From Planctomycetaceae bacterium (lineage in GTDB: Bacteria > Planctomycetota > Planctomycetia > Pirellulales > Pirellulaceae), in assembly GCA_021298315.1 (NCBI GenBank), contig JAJTFC010000012.1, forward strand, positions 1 to 64,000: a stretch of DNA of 64,000 nt, read 5' to 3'. The notes below the pieces were generated by a model. The model saw only the letters and a list, made by a program, of their open reading frames with translations. It was not told where the DNA came from and did not search any database. The position numbers and the translations under genes are program-made. This document shows, piece after piece, positions 47,262 to 54,690 of this stretch; position 1 is the first letter of the stretch; every line of letters begins with the position of its first letter.

Positions 47262-49862
47262 ATGCGAATCACTTCAGTTCTCTGCACGGTATTTGCGCTG
47301 TCTTTGTGCGCCCAGTCGTCGAGTCTTATTGGACAAGACTCCGTCAAGAATCCGAGCGTTCTCGATCGTGCAGCGATCATTCGCTCACAGCGATATTTCG
47401 ACAACCAGGATTGGGATTGGTTCGTCGAGAACATCCCTTTTCTAGATTGTCCTAATGAGGACATCCAAACTACGTATTACTACCGTTGGGAACTGATCAC
47501 CAAGCATTTAACCTATGGGAATCCTGACACCGGCTATCTATTTACCGAGTTCATCGACCGTCCGTTTTGGTCCGGGGCTTATGGAGCAATCAGTTGTCCT
47601 GCGGGTCATCAACTCTATGAAGCCCGTTGGTTGCGAAGTGGAACGATCGCCAAAGACTACTCGCGTTACTGGGTAAGCACTCCTGGAGCGCAGCCACGGA
47701 ACTACTCGACTTGGTTGGCCGATGCTGTTGTAGCTGTCGATGCAATTCATCCAGACCCAGAGCATCTTAGCCGGCTACTCGATGGGCTGATCGCAAACTA
47801 TGAAGGCTGGAAAAAGCGTCATTTCGATCCTGCGGTCGGACTGTTTTGGCAGACGGGTCATGACGATGGGATGGAGTTCAACATCGCCAGTCGACAGACC
47901 CAAGATATCCTGCGGGGTGCACCGAGTTATCGTCCTTCGTTCAATGCCTACATGTGGGCTGACGCGAAGGCGATCGCCAAGATTGCTTCGAAGCAAGGCA
48001 AGGTAGAAATCGAAAAGCAGTTCAACGACTTTGCAGACAAACTGCAAACGACGATGCTCGCGAAACTTTGGGATCCGAAACGCAAATTCTTCTTCCCAAT
48101 GTTCAAGAATAACGAGAATCGAGACGGATACCAGATCGCCGCAGGGTCGCTTGTGTACCAAGAAGGACGCTTTGCCGGAGATAGCCATGGGCGAGAACTC
48201 ATCGGCTATGTTCCTTGGCAATTTCCTATGTTGGAACCCAACAGTCCCTATGAAGAGGCTTGGGCCAAACTCATGGACACCGATGGGTTTTTCGCTGCGT
48301 ATGGACCGACGACGGTCGAGCGCAACGACCCGATGTTCCTGCTTCAAAAAAGCTGTTGCTGGTGGAGCGGTCAGTCTTGGCCCTATGCAACCACACAAAC
48401 GCTCAAGGCTCTTGCGAACGTCTTGCAACGTAGCGATACCAAGATTGTTCGGCCCGAAGAATATGTGCGCCTTTTGGATATCTATGCCAAGTCGCATCGC
48501 AAGGAAGGGAAACCTTACCTGGCCGAAGCTCTTCATCCCGATACTGGATCCTTTGAGGGTCATGATGGATACAACCACAGCGAACACTACTTCCATTCGG
48601 GCTTCTGCGATCTAGTGATCACCGGGCTCGTCGGTTTGCAGCCTACGGATTCCGATGAAATCGTGCTCCATCCATTGGCACCCGCAAGCTGGGATTACCT
48701 TGCCCTCGATGGTCTGAACCTAAGAGGTCGCCAAGTTTCGATTCTTTGGGATCGGACCGGCGATCGCTATAAGCGAGGAAAAGGGTTCATGGTATTCGCT
48801 GATGGCCAGCAGATCGCCCAGCAAAGCGAACTCACACCGCTCAGAGTGAAGTTGCCAGAGACGAATACTCTATCGACCAATCCCAAGGATCGATTGGTCA
48901 ATCATTTGGTCAACAACGATGGTAACTATTATCCAAGAATTCAAAGCAGTAGCACCCGACCCGGTACATCGATTGCCAAGTTGCAGGATGGAAACTACTG
49001 GTACATGCAAAATCCACCAAATCGTTGGGAGAGCGCTGCGAGTGAAACCGTCACGCTCGAAGCTGACTTTGGCTCGAGCCGAGAGATTCAATCGATCGAT
49101 ATGCTTTTCTTGGACGATTCGATCGAATGCTTGGGACATGGCCAATTTCCGGATATTTCGAAAGCCCAAGTCGTTGTTCCCGCAAGCGTGAAGCTAGAGG
49201 GTTATCGCGATGGAAAATGGGTTCTTATCGAGCAGCGTGCCAAGGATCGATTGCGAGGCAAGCATCCGACGAAGTTCAGCACCTCATCGGCTCGTTTCGA
49301 TAAAATTCGTATCGAGCTGCAACCGCAAGAAGGTAAACGTGTAGGTTTGACGGAGATCCAAGCATGGGGCTTTGATGAAAGTCCCTATCGGATAGCTCCA
49401 ATGCCAAAGGGTAATTTGGCTTATCGTGGACCCGGCGCAGAGTATCCAAAGGCAAGTGCGTCGCATAGCGATCGTTTTGGTGGTACGCCCGAGAAGTCCA
49501 ACGACGGGAAAACGGTATTCGATCCGAATCCCTTGAATCGTTGGACCAGTTACGAGTCGACTCAAAGCGAAGATTGGCTGGAATTGGATCTTGGTCAACC
49601 CCGAACTTTCGGGCGCATTGAGTTAGCGATCTATGACGATCGCGGGGGGGTGCAAGCTCCGGAGGCTTACCGGATCGAGGTTTGGCAGGAGGGCAAGTGG
49701 GTGGGTGTCGAAAAAGAAGTTCATCGGCCCGAGAAACCCGCTGGGAGTCAGTGGAATCAGGCAACCTTCAGCAGTGTGACTAGTTCCAAGTTGCGAGTCG
49801 TGTTTCGCCACAAGTTGCCTGCTAAAAGCGGGGTGACCGAAGTCATGCTCTGGGAGCAGTAA
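47262..49862 (+). CDS. Secreted MGH1-like glycoside hydrolase with C-terminal discoidin-like domains
   Basis: 866 aa with a Sec signal peptide (MRITSVLCTVFALSLCAQSSS). Residues of about 60-480 form an (alpha/alpha)6-type glycosidase like the mannosylglycerate hydrolase MGH1/GH63 group: YYYRWELITKHL, the acidic stretches WQTGHDDGMEFNIASRQT and RPSFNAYMWADAKAIAKIA, CCWWSGQSWPYATTQTLKAL and GHDGYNHSEHYFHSGFCDLVITGLVGLQ. Two beta-rich segments of F5/8-type-C (discoidin) character follow (about 540-700 and 715-866), each with a W-x-S/SA...L-D-F/LG pattern, for example NRWTSYESTQSEDWLELDLGQPRTFGRIELAIYDD. It is expected in the periplasm or outside. Substrate unknown. It starts 3 nt after the permease stop and overlaps convergent arsC by 20 nt. 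Confidence 0.8.
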   Translation: MRITSVLCTVFALSLCAQSSSLIGQDSVKNPSVLDRAAIIRSQRYFDNQDWDWFVENIPFLDCPNEDIQTTYYYRWELITKHLTYGNPDTGYLFTEFIDRPFWSGAYGAISCPAGHQLYEARWLRSGTIAKDYSRYWVSTPGAQPRNYSTWLADAVVAVDAIHPDPEHLSRLLDGLIANYEGWKKRHFDPAVGLFWQTGHDDGMEFNIASRQTQDILRGAPSYRPSFNAYMWADAKAIAKIASKQGKVEIEKQFNDFADKLQTTMLAKLWDPKRKFFFPMFKNNENRDGYQIAAGSLVYQEGRFAGDSHGRELIGYVPWQFPMLEPNSPYEEAWAKLMDTDGFFAAYGPTTVERNDPMFLLQKSCCWWSGQSWPYATTQTLKALANVLQRSDTKIVRPEEYVRLLDIYAKSHRKEGKPYLAEALHPDTGSFEGHDGYNHSEHYFHSGFCDLVITGLVGLQPTDSDEIVLHPLAPASWDYLALDGLNLRGRQVSILWDRTGDRYKRGKGFMVFADGQQIAQQSELTPLRVKLPETNTLSTNPKDRLVNHLVNNDGNYYPRIQSSSTRPGTSIAKLQDGNYWYMQNPPNRWESAASETVTLEADFGSSREIQSIDMLFLDDSIECLGHGQFPDISKAQVVVPASVKLEGYRDGKWVLIEQRAKDRLRGKHPTKFSTSSARFDKIRIELQPQEGKRVGLTEIQAWGFDESPYRIAPMPKGNLAYRGPGAEYPKASASHSDRFGGTPEKSNDGKTVFDPNPLNRWTSYESTQSEDWLELDLGQPRTFGRIELAIYDDRGGVQAPEAYRIEVWQEGKWVGVEKEVHRPEKPAGSQWNQATFSSVTSSKLRVVFRHKLPAKSGVTEVMLWEQ

Positions 49863-50253
49863 GCTTACCAACGAGTTGCTTGACTTTGGATTCGATCAAA
49901 TCGCGAACACCGCGAAACTCCTCGGGTGTCATGTCTCTAGGGTCGGGGATCTGCCAATCGATCCGCTCATTGGCTAGCACCAATGGGCACTCGTCTCCGC
50001 ATCCCATCGTCACGGCAACATCGACCTGGGTACCGTTGAAACCTTCAAGCCCCTTGGAGGTGTGCTGCGTTAGATCGTAACCGAGCTCTCGCATTGCTTC
50101 GATCGCCTTGGGATTCACCCTACCGCTGGGTCTGGATCCGGCGCTATCGGCTAGGACTTGGTCTTTGCCATGGATCCTTGCAAACGCTTCGGCCATCTGG
50201 GATCGATTGGAATTCTCAACGCACACAAATAAAATTCGCTTGGGATTGGTCAT
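49843..50253 (-). CDS. arsC: Arsenate reductase (thioredoxin-coupled, LMW phosphatase fold)
   Basis: Reduces arsenate to arsenite in the cytoplasm, 136 aa. The P-loop CxxxxxR motif is FVCVENSNRSQMAEAF (Cys11, Arg17). The redox cysteines expected of the thioredoxin-linked class are in VTMGCGDECPLV (Cys85, Cys89), and the general-acid Asp is in WQIPDPRDMTPEEFR. It is the last gene of the minus-strand arsenic operon. Its 3' end overlaps the convergent glycoside hydrolase by 20 nt. The product arsenite would leave by the aquaporin encoded two genes upstream. Confidence 0.93.
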   Translation of the reverse strand: MTNPKRILFVCVENSNRSQMAEAFARIHGKDQVLADSAGSRPSGRVNPKAIEAMRELGYDLTQHTSKGLEGFNGTQVDVAVTMGCGDECPLVLANERIDWQIPDPRDMTPEEFRGVRDLIESKVKQLVGKLTAPRA

Positions 50254-50305
50254 CGGTTTGTCTTTAAATTAATGGAGAGCTATCGGATGGAACTTTGGAC
50301 AAATT

Positions 50306-50761
50306 TCAGCAGCATCCTGGACCGCTGCATGCAGACATCACATTGAGTTCGATTCGGCATTTGTCCGGTGCTAAACAAGCGGTGTGCTTGTTGGCAACCT
50401 GAAATACCAATCCTTGATCGTTGAACTCGATCGATTGCAAGGGATACTGCGAGAGGATTTCTTGCTCGTATTCGATCTCGATAGGGATATGCTGGTTATC
50501 GAAAAGCCCCAGTCCTTTCTCGATGATCTTGTTTAATTTGGTTGTGTCGAGGCGATGCTCTAGATCGTTTGCCACCCAGATTTGGAGAAGGCAGCTTGCG
50601 GTACTGCGGAGTGTGCCACCGCAATCGACGAAGCGTTTTTGGACATGACCGACCTCCGTGACGTGGAAGTGAGCTGGGATCGATCCACCGGAGGGCAAAG
50701 CGATTTGGATCGAGCGGTCTGGATGGTTCTTCAAAATGTCCAGTAGTTCTATGAGTTCCAC
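50306..50761 (-). CDS. DUF6428-like protein with Cys-rich C-terminus
   Basis: A 151-residue soluble protein beginning MELIELLDILKNHPDRSIQIALPSGGSIPAHFHVTEVGHVQKRFVDCGGTLR, which matches the pattern I know as DUF6428, a family seen in arsenic clusters. The C-terminus reads CRIELNVMSACSGPGCC, giving four Cys in the last 18 residues, plus Cys near positions 47, 57 and 129. Thiol clusters of this sort could bind arsenite or another soft metal. That is an inference. It lies between the aquaporin (43 nt) and arsC (52 nt) genes. No catalytic motif is visible. Confidence 0.7.
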   Translation of the reverse strand: MELIELLDILKNHPDRSIQIALPSGGSIPAHFHVTEVGHVQKRFVDCGGTLRSTASCLLQIWVANDLEHRLDTTKLNKIIEKGLGLFDNQHIPIEIEYEQEILSQYPLQSIEFNDQGLVFQVANKHTACLAPDKCRIELNVMSACSGPGCC

Positions 50762-50804
50762 AGCGAGTTTGCTCCTCTTCGTTGATATTCAATTGGGATT
50801 GTCT

Positions 50805-51485
50805 TCATTGGGACTGAGCCGTTGGATTCCTGATCATTGAAAAAGTACCAACTGCAAGAGCCGAGCCGATCATCGGCGCTAGCAGATAAGCCCATAAATG
50901 TTCAGGGTGCATTGAAATCAAGGCTGGGGCCAAGGATCGGGCTGGATTCATCGACGCTCCTGAGATAGGGCCGGCAAACATCGCTTCGAGGCCGATGACT
51001 GCTCCTATCGAAATCGCTGCGAAGGCAGCGTCTGGCTGAGGGCCACTGGAGACACACAAAATCACCAGCATCAGAATCCAGGTCAGCACGATCTCCAGGA
51101 CAAACGACTGCATCGCTCCGGATGCTGGAAGCGTTGCTCCAAGAGTTGGATGCTCAGGAAACATCGCTCGTATGATAAGGCTCGCGAGCAACGCTCCTGC
51201 GCATTGGCTTGCGATGTAAGATCCAAGTTCCTTTGTAGGAAATTTTCCTGCTAGCCATAAGCCCATGCTTACCGATGGATTCAGGTGGCATCCCGAGATC
51301 GGCCCTAAAGCGTGGATCAGTGCTAGTACGACTAGACCGAACGTAAGTGCGATTCCGACGTGGGTGATCGCACCCTGGCTGAGATCATTGACGACGATCG
51401 CCCCGGTTCCGCAGAAGATCAAGATGAAAGTCCCTAAAGCTTCGCAAAGCGATCGTCGAGTTAAACTTCCAGCGATTGGACTCAT
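50805..51485 (-). CDS. aqpS: MIP/aquaglyceroporin-family channel, probable arsenite exit channel
   Basis: A 226-residue six-helix aquaporin-fold protein. The two pore half-helices carry GCHLNPSVSMGLW (NPS in place of the first NPA) and SGASMNPARSLAPALI (second NPA). In Sinorhizobium meliloti an aquaglyceroporin (AqpS) in an ars operon replaces the ArsB/Acr3 pump and lets arsenite out down its gradient. This operon has the same content: arsR, channel, arsC, no pump. The ATG overlaps the arsR stop as ATGA, so the two are translationally coupled. Channel selectivity is inferred from context. Confidence 0.87.
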   Translation of the reverse strand: MSPIAGSLTRRSLCEALGTFILIFCGTGAIVVNDLSQGAITHVGIALTFGLVVLALIHALGPISGCHLNPSVSMGLWLAGKFPTKELGSYIASQCAGALLASLIIRAMFPEHPTLGATLPASGAMQSFVLEIVLTWILMLVILCVSSGPQPDAAFAAISIGAVIGLEAMFAGPISGASMNPARSLAPALISMHPEHLWAYLLAPMIGSALAVGTFSMIRNPTAQSQ

Positions 51486-51898
51486 CTTGGGAGCCTTGCC
51501 CTATCCCTTGAGGAGACTTCTTCCATCAAGCAAAGGCCTTGATCCAAAAGGGATCGCACGCACAGGTCGACCAGTTGGTAATGGATGTTGTTTCCCTCTC
51601 GGCGAGAGGTGAGGATCCCCAAGTCCGATAGTCGTTGGAGTTGGTTCGAGATCGCTTGGGGTTTCATGCCAAGCGACTTGGCGAGTTGGCTAACACACAA
51701 TTCCTCGTCACGAACCAGGGCGTGGAGGAGACGAAGACGCGTGTCGTTGGCAAGTACTTTAAAGACCGCCGCAAGCCCGCCTGCTTGGATCGGGGACAAT
51801 AGCGACCGATCTTTCAGCGCCACCACTTGGCAACAGGTCTTGTTTTGGGGCTTTTTGAGAGCCCCAAGTTTTTGCGAGGTGTTTTTTGCAGTTTTCAT
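51482..51898 (-). CDS. arsR: ArsR-family metalloregulator
   Basis: A 138-residue winged-helix repressor expected to control the ars operon. The HTH core is FKVLANDTRLRLLHALVRDEELCVSQLAKSLGMKPQAISNQLQRLSDLGILTSRREGNNIHYQL. The classic ELCVCDL arsenite site appears as ELCVSQL, keeping only one Cys (Cys68); a CC pair at 22-23 (KTCCQVV) could supply the other ligands, as the N-terminal cysteines do in CadC-type sensors. DNA binding would be released by arsenite. First gene of the operon; promoter and operator-like inverted repeat lie 30-60 nt upstream. Confidence 0.9.
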   Translation of the reverse strand: MKTAKNTSQKLGALKKPQNKTCCQVVALKDRSLLSPIQAGGLAAVFKVLANDTRLRLLHALVRDEELCVSQLAKSLGMKPQAISNQLQRLSDLGILTSRREGNNIHYQLVDLCVRSLLDQGLCLMEEVSSRDRARLPR

Positions 51899-51925
51899 CC
51901 CTACGGATCCTAGTTGAGCTTTCTG

Positions 51926-51959
51926 CTATTACACTATACCGTGTAACGGTGTATGTCAA
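51926..51959 (-). promoter_or_regulatory. ars promoter with overlapping ArsR operator
   Basis: Reading the minus strand: a perfect -35 TTGACA (plus-strand TGTCAA 51954-51959), then TACACCGTTACACGG and TATAGT (15-nt spacer) or TAGTGT (17-nt spacer). Lying between and over the -10 is the inverted repeat TTACAC-N6-GTGTAA (51929-51946), with a further partial ACACC/GGTGT dyad. The repeat sits where an ArsR dimer would block RNA polymerase, so autorepression relieved by arsenite is inferred. Confidence 0.7.
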
Positions 51960-51965
51960 TCGCAA

Positions 51966-52181
51966 GATTCGAAACGGGCGGTGCTCTGGCGCACACGATG
52001 ATTTCGGAGAAATCATCGACACTTGTTCGCTACAGCGAACATTCGTTTAACCCGCAGCCAACGGCGAGGAACTTAACCAAGCCCACTCGGATAGTGCGTT
52101 TGGTGTAAAACGGAGGAGTTCACACCCGGGGGGCGGCAATGTGTTCTATGTTGTGATATCGGTTTTGGATGGTCTTGACGG
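51966..52181 (+). repeat. Long intergenic repeat, copy A
   Basis: About 215 bp: GCTCTGGCGC-ACACGATG..., the 23-bp palindrome (51996-52018), a second hairpin TGTTCGC-TACA-GCGAACA (52024-52041), AACCCGCAGCCAACGGCGAG, AAGCCCACTCGG, AGGAGTTCACACCC and TTTTGGATGGTCT. Copies C (52310-52511) and D (53939-54113) share this order in the same orientation. Confidence 0.8.
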
Positions 52182-52211
52182 TATTGACCGATTCCAACAT
52201 GTGCTCTGCAA

Positions 52212-52365
52212 GGCGGCCTGGGTCAGGTTGTCGATTTGAATCGGGCAGTGCTCTGGCGCTCACGATGATTTCGGAGAAATCATCGACAGGCGGCCTGGGT
52301 CAGGTTGTCGATTTGAATCGGGCAGTGCTCTGGCGCTCACGATGATTTCGGAGAAATCATCGACA
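52212..52365 (+). repeat. Exact 77-bp tandem duplication
   Basis: GGCGGCCTGGGTCAGGTTGT...AAATCATCGACA occurs at 52212-52288 and again at 52289-52365 with no difference that I can see. Each unit ends in the 23-bp palindrome. The identity implies a recent duplication. The second unit runs on into copy C of the long repeat. Confidence 0.9.
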
Positions 52366-52511
52366 CTGTTCGTTTAACCCGCAGCCAAGGGCGAGGAATT
52401 TTACCAAGCCCACTAGGATCGTGCGTTTGGGGCAAAACGCAGGAGTTCATAGCCGGGGGGCTTGGCGATGTGTTTTGTTGTTTACCGTTGGGTTTTGGAT
52501 GGTCTCAACGG
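52310..52511 (+). repeat. Long intergenic repeat, copy C
   Basis: Same order of blocks as copy A, but the second hairpin is deleted (CACTGTTCGTTTAACCC). It contains the palindrome at 52340-52362 and ends GGTTTTGGATGGTCTCAACGG. Confidence 0.75.
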
Positions 52512-52870
52512 AGGATCCATCACCGTCTTCGCTCCAGCTTCGGAGAGATCCGCAATACCTCTCCAAAGATCTCGAAGGCTTCGTCGTTGCGCGCAGGGAT
52601 CCGCAATGCGAGCCTGATGTCGCTTGTTGCAATCGCGCTGATCAACGTTGCCTTCTCGAGCCCCAAGACTGCGACAAAAAGCTCAGAAATATCAGCGGAT
52701 TCAGGGCGCAGTTTGAACGATTTGCTGAAAACAAACACTATTTCCGCGATTCTTCCAAGAATCGAAAAAACCAGGGCGCAGTTGAGTCCGCAAAAAGTGC
52801 TCTATAAGGGTAGGAGAAGTAGTGTCAGGAGGGCGCTTTTGTTTTCTTTCAGTTTTGAAAGGGTTCAGGT
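52512..52870. other. Non-coding or decayed stretch before the SUMF1 gene
   Basis: Short overlapping ORFs of 61-128 codons run in several frames, and none resembles a known family. A minus ORF of 72 codons (52520-52738) is the most protein-like but cannot be supported. The leader just before the gene contains GGGTAGGAGAAG and a T-rich stretch. I see no clear promoter. Confidence 0.4.
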
Positions 52871-53866
52871 ATGCGTTCATTTTTTTGCAAGGCTCGTCTT
52901 GGAGCATTGCTTGCACTTATCGCCGCTGGGGCGTCACCAGGGGGCGTTGGAAAAGCCGATGCCGCCGTCGTGTCATTCGGCACTGGCGGCAATCAGTTCC
53001 AGATGGAGTTTGTCACGATCGGTAATCCAAATAATGCCGCCGATACCTCCGGTGTGCCAAATCCTGCGGGTGCGGTTGGATACACCTACGGGATCGGCAA
53101 GTTCGAAGTCAGCGAGGACATGATCGATAAGTTCAACGCCTCTCAGTCACTTCAGATCACCAAGGACACGCGTGGCACATTTAAGCCCGCGACAAGTGTT
53201 TCTTGGAACGAAGCGGCCCGGTTCGTCAACTGGCTCAATACGAGCACCGGCTATGCGGCCGCCTACAAGTTTGATCCCTCCGCCACCGGTGTCAACGATA
53301 ACATTTCTTTATGGCAAAGTGGTGACGCCGGATACGATGCATCCAATCCGTATCGTAATAGCTTGGCCAAATACGTTTTGCCCACCTACAACGAGTGGTA
53401 CAAGGCTGCCTATTACGACCCAAGCAATAGCACCTACTACGACTACACCAACGGAAGCGACACGGCTCCGACGGCGGTCGCAAGTGGCACGGGCGCAGGT
53501 ACGGCAGTTTACAACGGTCAAGCTAGCCCGGCGGATGTGGATCAAGCCGGTGGATTGAGTCCTTATGGCGTGATGGGCCTTGGGGGCAATGTCAGAGAAT
53601 GGGAAGAGAGTTCGTTCGATTTGCTTAATGATAACAGTTCTGATGTTCGGGGGCTCCGCGGCGGCGGCTGGAACGGCAACTTGAGCGCCCTGTCTTCGAC
53701 GTCTCGCAGCAACGACAGGCCTACCTTTGAGTGGAGCGGCTTAGGTTTTCGTGTCGCAAGTCTGTCATCATCCCCCCCGCCTGCAGTGCCTGAGCCTAGC
53801 ATGATGGTGATAGGGACGCTGTTTGGTTTAGGTGGGCTCGTGGCTAAGAGGCGGATGAAGAAGTAA
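52871..53866 (+). CDS. SUMF1/FGE-sulfatase-fold protein with PEP-CTERM sorting signal
   Basis: 331 aa. Signal peptide (MRSFFCKARLGALLALIAAGASPGG...ADA), then a formylglycine-generating-enzyme-like domain: FVTIGNPNNAADTSG...YGIGKFEVSEDMIDKFN, PATSVSWNEAARFVNWLNTSTG, YVLPTYNEWYKAAYYDPS, GLSPYGVMGLGGNVREWEE, LRGGGWNG and GLGFRVASL. The catalytic Cys pair of true FGE is not visible, so it is probably a binding or structural relative. The C-terminus VPEPSMMVIGTLFGLGGLVAKRRMKK is a complete PEP-CTERM tripartite signal (PEP motif, TM helix, basic tail), which directs exosortase processing at the cell surface. It stands alone between long direct repeats C and D. Confidence 0.9.
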   Translation: MRSFFCKARLGALLALIAAGASPGGVGKADAAVVSFGTGGNQFQMEFVTIGNPNNAADTSGVPNPAGAVGYTYGIGKFEVSEDMIDKFNASQSLQITKDTRGTFKPATSVSWNEAARFVNWLNTSTGYAAAYKFDPSATGVNDNISLWQSGDAGYDASNPYRNSLAKYVLPTYNEWYKAAYYDPSNSTYYDYTNGSDTAPTAVASGTGAGTAVYNGQASPADVDQAGGLSPYGVMGLGGNVREWEESSFDLLNDNSSDVRGLRGGGWNGNLSALSSTSRSNDRPTFEWSGLGFRVASLSSSPPPAVPEPSMMVIGTLFGLGGLVAKRRMKK

Positions 53867-53901
53867 CCCTTTTTTTGTCTCTTTTACCCTTTTTCTTTTC
53901 T

Positions 53902-53926
53902 GCGCGTCGCCGTCAAGGCGACGCGC
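53902..53926. terminator. Perfect 10-bp hairpin after the SUMF1/PEP-CTERM gene
   Basis: GCGCGTCGCC-GTCAA-GGCGACGCGC, 36 nt after the stop. There is no T-run on the 3' side on the plus strand, but the 5' flank is T-rich, so a terminator reading either way is possible. A smaller relative GTCGCC-GTCA-GGCGAC occurs near 54538. Confidence 0.5.
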
Positions 53927-53938
53927 GTGATTAATGGC

Positions 53939-54113
53939 GATTTGAATCGGGCTAAGCTCTGGCGCTCACGATGATTTCGGAGAAATCATCGACACCTGTT
54001 CTTTTCAGCGAACATTCGTTTAACCCGCAGCCAACGGCGAGGAACTTAACCAAGCCCACTCGGATTCCGCGTTTGGGGCAAAACGCAGGAGTTCACACCC
54101 GAGGGGCTTGGCG
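53939..54113 (+). repeat. Long intergenic repeat, copy D
   Basis: Shares GATTTGAATCGGGC, GCTCTGGCGCTCACG, the 23-bp palindrome (53969-53991), AGCGAACATTCGTTTAACCC and AGGAGTTCACACCCG with copies A and C, in the same orientation. With copy C it brackets the SUMF1/PEP-CTERM gene. Confidence 0.8.
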
Positions 54114-54184
54114 CTTAATACCGATATGTCTGCCCACTGGGCTGCTGGCAAAAGTTCGATGGGCACTTGGTTATGCTGGTAGAC

Positions 54185-54201
54185 GGCACATGGAATGTGC
54201 C
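54185..54201. repeat. Short perfect hairpin GGCACAT-GGA-ATGTGCC, copy 2
   Basis: Identical to 243-259, with GACGG before it in both places. It lies between the long repeat D and the hexamer block. Confidence 0.6.
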
Positions 54202-54281
54202 TTCGACTATGTCCGCCTGACGGCTTTGAAGTTGCGCTATTCGGGTGTTTCGTAGTGTCGATCGATGTTTTTCCTTGCTTT

Positions 54282-54378
54282 TCGTACTCGTACTCCGCGT
54301 TAGCAGTACTCGTACTCGTACTCGAAGAGAGGGCATCGAGTACGAGTACGAGTACCATTTCATTGAGTACGAGTACGA
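54282..54378. repeat. (GAGTAC)n hexamer block with 20-bp-arm hairpin
   Basis: 54306-54325 (GTACTCGTACTCGTACTCGA) and 54336-54355 (TCGAGTACGAGTACGAGTAC) are perfect reverse complements around a 10-nt loop. The block continues ...GAGTACCATTTCATTGAGTACGA, and almost the same linker (GAGTACCGTTTCACTGAGTACGA) is found near 63201-63223. Confidence 0.85.
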
Positions 54379-54423
54379 TAAAAGACAAAACGCGCAACTT
54401 CAAAGCCTGACGGCGGTGGCATT

Positions 54424-54471
54424 TTGGACGGTATTGACCCTATCGACGGCATTGACGGTATTGACTGCGGA
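54424..54471. repeat. GACGG(T/C)ATTGAC short-period repeat
   Basis: GACGGTATTGAC, then GACGGCATTGAC and GACGGTATTGAC in close succession. The same 12-mer is seen near 52177 and a related TTGACGGTATTG near 2074. It seems a low-complexity intergenic motif. Confidence 0.5.
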
Positions 54472-54690
54472 CCTTGTTGACGAGGTTGACCTTATTGGGT
54501 GCTTGATGTCAACACCGTCAATGCCGTCAAAAGCGAGGTCGCCGTCAGGCGACGTAATACCAAGGGTTCCTTTGCCAGATGCCAGAGATGTTTAGGAAGA
54601 ACGGGACTTTTGAGATTGCTCCAAGGTTAGGCGAAACGATAATGGACAGATTCCTCCTTCCTGTCCATCCCTCACAAGCAACCTATCGAT

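Noticed and set aside
51966-52511. CRISPR array
   Set aside because: Repeats are too long and too few, spacing is irregular, one pair is directly tandem with no spacer, and no cas gene is present.
52520-52738. Minus-strand 72-codon ORF upstream of the SUMF1 gene
   Set aside because: Protein-like composition but no recognisable domain or ribosome-binding site; could be a decayed gene fragment but cannot be supported.
52871-53866. Active formylglycine-generating enzyme
   Set aside because: The SUMF1 fold is clear, but the copper-binding active-site Cys pair is not visible and the protein is a PEP-CTERM surface protein.
51966-54113. Integron attC-like sites in the long repeats (GCGAACATTCGTTTAACCCGC resembles attC wording)
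   Set aside because: The RYYYAAC-type boxes (GTTTAAC, ACTTAAC) are in direct orientation and no matching downstream GTTRRRY with paired L boxes is seen. No integron integrase gene is in the window. The cassette idea is kept only as a repeat-flanked arrangement.
54245-54595. ORFs with YEYEYEY or STSTST runs
   Set aside because: Hexamer-repeat translation with no homology expected; intergenic.
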